Shown here piece by piece: positions 47,280-64,000 of a stretch of 64,000 nucleotides of DNA. The notes beneath the pieces are model-generated. The model was not told where the DNA came from. It made no database searches and saw only the letters and a program-made list of their open reading frames with translations. The first letter of the stretch is position 1. Each line of letters begins with the position of its first letter. A program made the translations under genes and the position numbers. Origin of the DNA: Paraescarpia echinospica. Lineage: Eukaryota; Annelida; Polychaeta; Sabellida; Siboglinidae. Location: positions 67,740,119 to 67,804,118 of the forward strand of contig CM034533.1 of assembly GCA_020002185.1 (NCBI GenBank), given 5' to 3'.

Positions 47280-49680
47280 TCACATTGGTGAGCAGTATGT
47301 TCGAAACAAAGTGAGTTTCATCTCCAATGAGCACATATCAAATTTACGCAGTATAATATTACCTTGAACACATAATGTTCTCCTTTGGCTTTGTCGGTTA
47401 ATGTCTGCATCAGCAAAGAGATCTGCTGAGATGAAATGTCCAATATACTTATACTTAGTCACAACATTCTGTATGATCCCATTCAGTTTAAAGTTAAGAA
47501 TATGACATCCTTTAAGACTCTTAGACCCGAATACCATAATAGCACTTTTTAACATTATATTTAACATCATGACTTATTCCAAATCTCTCACATTCATTCA
47601 ATAGTTCACATAGTCCAGCTGATGATGGTGATATCAAAATTAAGTCATCAGCATACATTATATGATTAATCAAATGACCATTCACATTACAGCCAACATT
47701 ACATGGTTTAAGTTGTTCACTTGGTTCATCTAAGTATACATTGACAAAATATGGAGATAAAATACCTCCCTGTCTAACACCATTAGTTACTTTAAAGTTA
47801 CTAGAGTATATATTCCCCCACCTAATACACATGTCCTGGTTACTATACCAGTGAATCAATATACGCAATAAATATCCTGGGACACCCCTTTCCTAAACAA
47901 TGTTCTATGATTTGCCCTGTCAAAAGCCTTACTGGCATCAAGGAAACATACAAATACGCTACCATTAAGACATCTGTATAAGTCGATAATTTATTTTAAC
48001 ACATAATTATATACATTGATCTGTACCAAGTTTCCTCTTAAAACCAAACTGATTTGGATTCGTATCTGTGTATATTTCAATTCTGTCTAATATAATGATT
48101 TCAATTAATTTGCTAAATACACTAGCTAATGCAATCGGACGGTAATTGTCCGTGGAGGACATTTGTCCAGCGGTGTCCTTAATAACTGGTACAAGTATGA
48201 CAGAGAACATTGCCTCGGGTAGAAACCCATGAACCATGAAGCTTGTGAAGCACATAGTAAGTAACGGTATCAGTATGTTGGGTGCATATTTTATGTGTTC
48301 TTAATATATGCCATCCGCCCCACCTGCTTTATTTGCATCGAGCTTTTTAATCGCATTAATTACCTTCATCTGCCGTGACCACAATATCCTCATATGAAGT
48401 ATCACAACTATATTCATAAGTATCGATACGACTATTATTAACACAATTCAACAAGTCACTGAAGTGTTTCCTCCACAGTTCTACAATTTCAGTCCCACTA
48501 GATATGCCTTCTATACTAGCAGGAAGTGGAGTGTTGCAATTATTTATACTCTTAATCTCTCCCCAGAAGGCTTCAGGGTTAAGTTCAGTTAGTTTCTTAG
48601 CCAGTGCTTCCTTACGTAACATGTTTTCATTGTTTTTAATAAAACGCAGGGCATATTTAAATCTTGCTTTACAGTTCAAATGCAAGTCATATATATGACC
48701 TTGTATGGGTTTGCCAGCATTAACCCACATGTCTCTAGTTTCTCTGGAGGTATCATACAGATCGTCCACATACTCTGCCCACCCTGGCTTATTAGTATAT
48801 TTGTTCTTGTTCTTAGGCATAATTTGTTCAATAGCATCGAGTAGTGAGCAAACAATATCATTGTACAGTTTATTTATAGAATGTATATGATTAATTTTGC
48901 ATCATCACAATGACTATCTTTACAGCATACAGCCTCGGTAGGGACATGTAATCCAAGCAGGTATTTGTCAGTCAGCATACAATATTTGCTTATGTCATTT
49001 TCTGTCATACAGTTCCAGTTAATTTTAGCAGATCCATTATTAGTGTGATCTGTTAGTTCTGGAACATAGTCACTGTTAACAACACTGTGAGTGGTATGTG
49101 ATCCACGACATTTAAGTCATATAGAATTTCAATCCTAGTTACAGTATTTTGAAAATCGTAGCTTGTCACAGCATGATCCAACCATGAAGTTGTATCCCAT
49201 CTTTCACTGATATAAACGTATGAGTTTTCAGGTAGGTGTAGGCCTACATCCAGTGTAGGTTGAAATTTGAAGATTATTTTCTGTGCAAAAGTTCATCACG
49301 TGACCAGCAAATAACAAGTTATCCATATCACTTAGATTAGCATTCCAATCATCAATTATGGCAAAGCAAGTATTGTCTAATTCATCTGTAATTACAAATG
49401 TATAAGATATTTTCAGTTGATTGACATTTTTGGTTCTCTCCACCATCTGACAAATGCCATGTCTGGAGTTCACATGACATAAATACCGATGGATTAGGGC
49501 ACATGCATGTAATGTGAAATGACGCATATATGTGTCGTATTTAGTGTTGATGGCTTCTACGTTAGCATCAACACCAATTTTTTTAGTAAGATGCTCCTTG
49601 ATGTCATTTTCTGTTACTAGCGGCGAAAAAATTTCAGCAGCATCCCCCCGGTCTTCCGATGTTACTAGTCGAGCCAAGAG
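47280..49680 (-). pseudogene. Non-LTR LINE with endonuclease and reverse transcriptase, clade uncertain
   Basis: Minus-strand frames give, in order: endonuclease (49677-49000, with IIDDWNANLSDMDN, where GDFNA is normal, and DHIPL near 49095), linker (48820-48356, WGEIKSINN, LWRKHFSDLLN), reverse transcriptase (48255-47520) with DNYRPIALASVFSKLIE, TNGVRQGGILSPYFVNVYLD and catalytic HIMYADDLILIS, then thumb (47570-47280). Several frameshifts and stops show decay. A 5' part of it is included in the tandem duplication at 49593. Confidence 0.8.
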
Positions 49681-50639
49681 ACAGTAGAGAAACTGAAGTT
49701 ACGGCGGCGCGGCAGCGAACAATTTACTACACCGCTAGTGGTTCGGCCGCTAGTGGAGGTTTTTGTGCCCGTGCAATATGTGTCTTCACTGTCTTGCTAT
49801 TATCAAAAAGTGCACATGCAATTCCGTTATTTTTCTGCACATATCCGCTGGATTAATGGGAATAACTGATCGGAAAGGCGTTGGCTGAGGTGGGTGGGAA
49901 GATATGTATTTTGACATAATTAAAACCTGAAAATGTTAACGTGCATGGTGACATTATGTTTTTTTTATTTTCAGCCAATTAAATACATTTTATATATGTT
50001 AATTTGGTCCGTGTGTGCGTGTGCGTTCGTGCGTGTGTGCGTGTAATTGCATGTTTCAAAAGCATTTCTATTGAGTTATATAGCCTATACGTACAACGTC
50101 AACGTATGACAACGCTCCTTGATGTCATTTTCTGTTACTAGCGGCGAAAAAATTTCAGCAGCATCCCCCCGGTCTTCCGATGTTACTAGTCGAGCCAAGA
50201 GACAGTAGAGAAACTGAAGTTACGGCGGCGCGGCAGCGAACAATAATTTACTACACCGCTAGTGGTTCGGCCGCTAGTGGAGGTTTTTGTGCCCGTGCAA
50301 TATGTGTCTTCACTGTCTTGCTATTATCAAAAAGTGCACATGCAATTCCGTTATTTTTCTGCACATATTCGCTGGATTAATGGGAATAACTGATCGGAAA
50401 GGCGTTGTCTGAGGTGGGTGGGAAGATATGTATTTTGACATAATTAAAACCTGAAAATGTTAACTTGCATGGTGACATTATGTTTTTTTTATTTTCAGCC
50501 AATTAAATACATTTTATATATGTTAATTTGGTCCGTGTGTGTGTGTGCGTGCGTGCGTTCGTGCGTGTGTGCGTGTAATTGCATGTTTCAAAAGCATTTC
50601 TATTGAGTTATATAGCCTATACGTACAACGTCAACGTAT
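49593..50639. repeat. Tandem duplication of about 0.52 kb upstream of CDK2
   Basis: Unit 1 (49593-50107) and unit 2 (50114-50639) share the same start, GCTCCTTGATGTCATTTTCT, and end, ACAACGTCAACGTAT, with a few mismatches and small indels (for example AATAATTTAC in unit 2). The first about 90 bp of each unit belong to the LINE fragment, so the event came after the LINE insertion. Confidence 0.93.
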
Positions 50640-50917
50640 ATAATTATATGCAACTTTAAAAGTAGTTCGTGAGCCCTAGGCACGTGCCTATATAGTGCCT
50701 ATTGGGTAATCCGCCACTGTATAATATATTATTTCATTATTATATAAATTATTGGGAGATCGCAATGTGTCTTTCTAAAAAAATGTGCTATCGGTTGTTG
50801 TTTCGGCACCCTACTGGACTATATATAGATCAACCTTTGACTCTTGCAGACGACACCGGAAACGAATTACACGTCAAATGTCTCGGCCAACCAACGAGCG
50901 CCAAGCCCCGGCGACCC

Positions 50918-50926
50918 GGCGGGAAA
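50918..50926 (+). promoter_or_regulatory. E2F-type site upstream of CDK2
   Basis: GGCGGGAAA, the complement of TTTCCCGCC, is a full E2F/DP consensus. It lies 97-105 bp before the CDK2 ATG in a GC-richer stretch (50850-50935). CDK2 drives S-phase entry, and E2F control of such genes is well known. Confidence 0.6.
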
Positions 50927-51022
50927 TCGCAGCAGATCTTGTTGTTTACACCCACGAAATCTTTATTCATAGTAACTATGATCGAGTGATCACAAAAATA
51001 GTTTGAAGACGTTGGTGGGGCA

Positions 51023-64000
<12,978 letters not shown>

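Noticed and set aside
49659..50380. Two near-identical 65-codon open frames
   Set aside because: They are the same non-coding stretch in the two units of the tandem duplication; no family features.
50702..51006. Short open frames upstream of CDK2
   Set aside because: They overlap the promoter and leader region, and CDK2 homology starts exactly at the ATG at 51023. They might at most be upstream frames in the leader.

Overview
This is animal nuclear DNA: introns with GT/AG borders, about 35% GC, and many LINEs, an LTR retrotransposon, SINEs, MITEs and minisatellites. The CDK2 and uridine phosphorylase sequences, long introns and transposon mix suggest a marine invertebrate, perhaps a lophotrochozoan such as a mollusc. 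The species cannot be fixed from the sequence alone.

Two host genes are visible, both on the + strand. The first is a complete uridine phosphorylase gene (UPP type): eight coding exons from 19841 to 35538, 307 codons before the stop. It has a GC box and TATA-like box upstream. It also has a second version of its fourth coding exon (28618-28732 and 30694-30811) with matching phases, so the two look like mutually exclusive exons. The second gene is CDK2: coding exons 1 to 4 (51023-63767), with a perfect E2F-type site about 100 bp upstream of the ATG. It runs off the right edge of the window.

Mobile DNA by region. 1-8.8 kb: LINE reverse transcriptase fragments, two RTE-like insertions with visible target duplications, a tRNA-like SINE and a MITE. 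8.8-12.8 kb: a long, broken CR1-like LINE with a 2A-like peptide motif and a PHD finger. 13.0-19.4 kb: a nearly complete Ty3/Gypsy-type element (187-bp LTRs, 5-bp target duplication AACAC) whose 5' LTR is split by a CR1-like LINE. 24.4-26.9 kb (UPP intron 2): a 48-bp minisatellite made from the intron 2/exon 3 splice junction, interrupted by a hAT-like non-autonomous element. 39.3-49.7 kb: several LINE fragments, a 3.8-kb element with about 0.6-kb terminal inverted repeats carrying a decayed PIN/XPG-like nuclease plus Cys8 protein, and a 1.1-kb foldback element. 49.6-50.6 kb: a 0.52-kb tandem duplication just upstream of CDK2. 51-64 kb: CDK2 with LINE relics and a nested palindrome in its introns.

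The most unusual signals are the splice-site-derived minisatellite (about 25 copies, many still carrying AG, directly upstream of the true acceptor), the duplicated UPP exon, and the long-TIR nuclease element.
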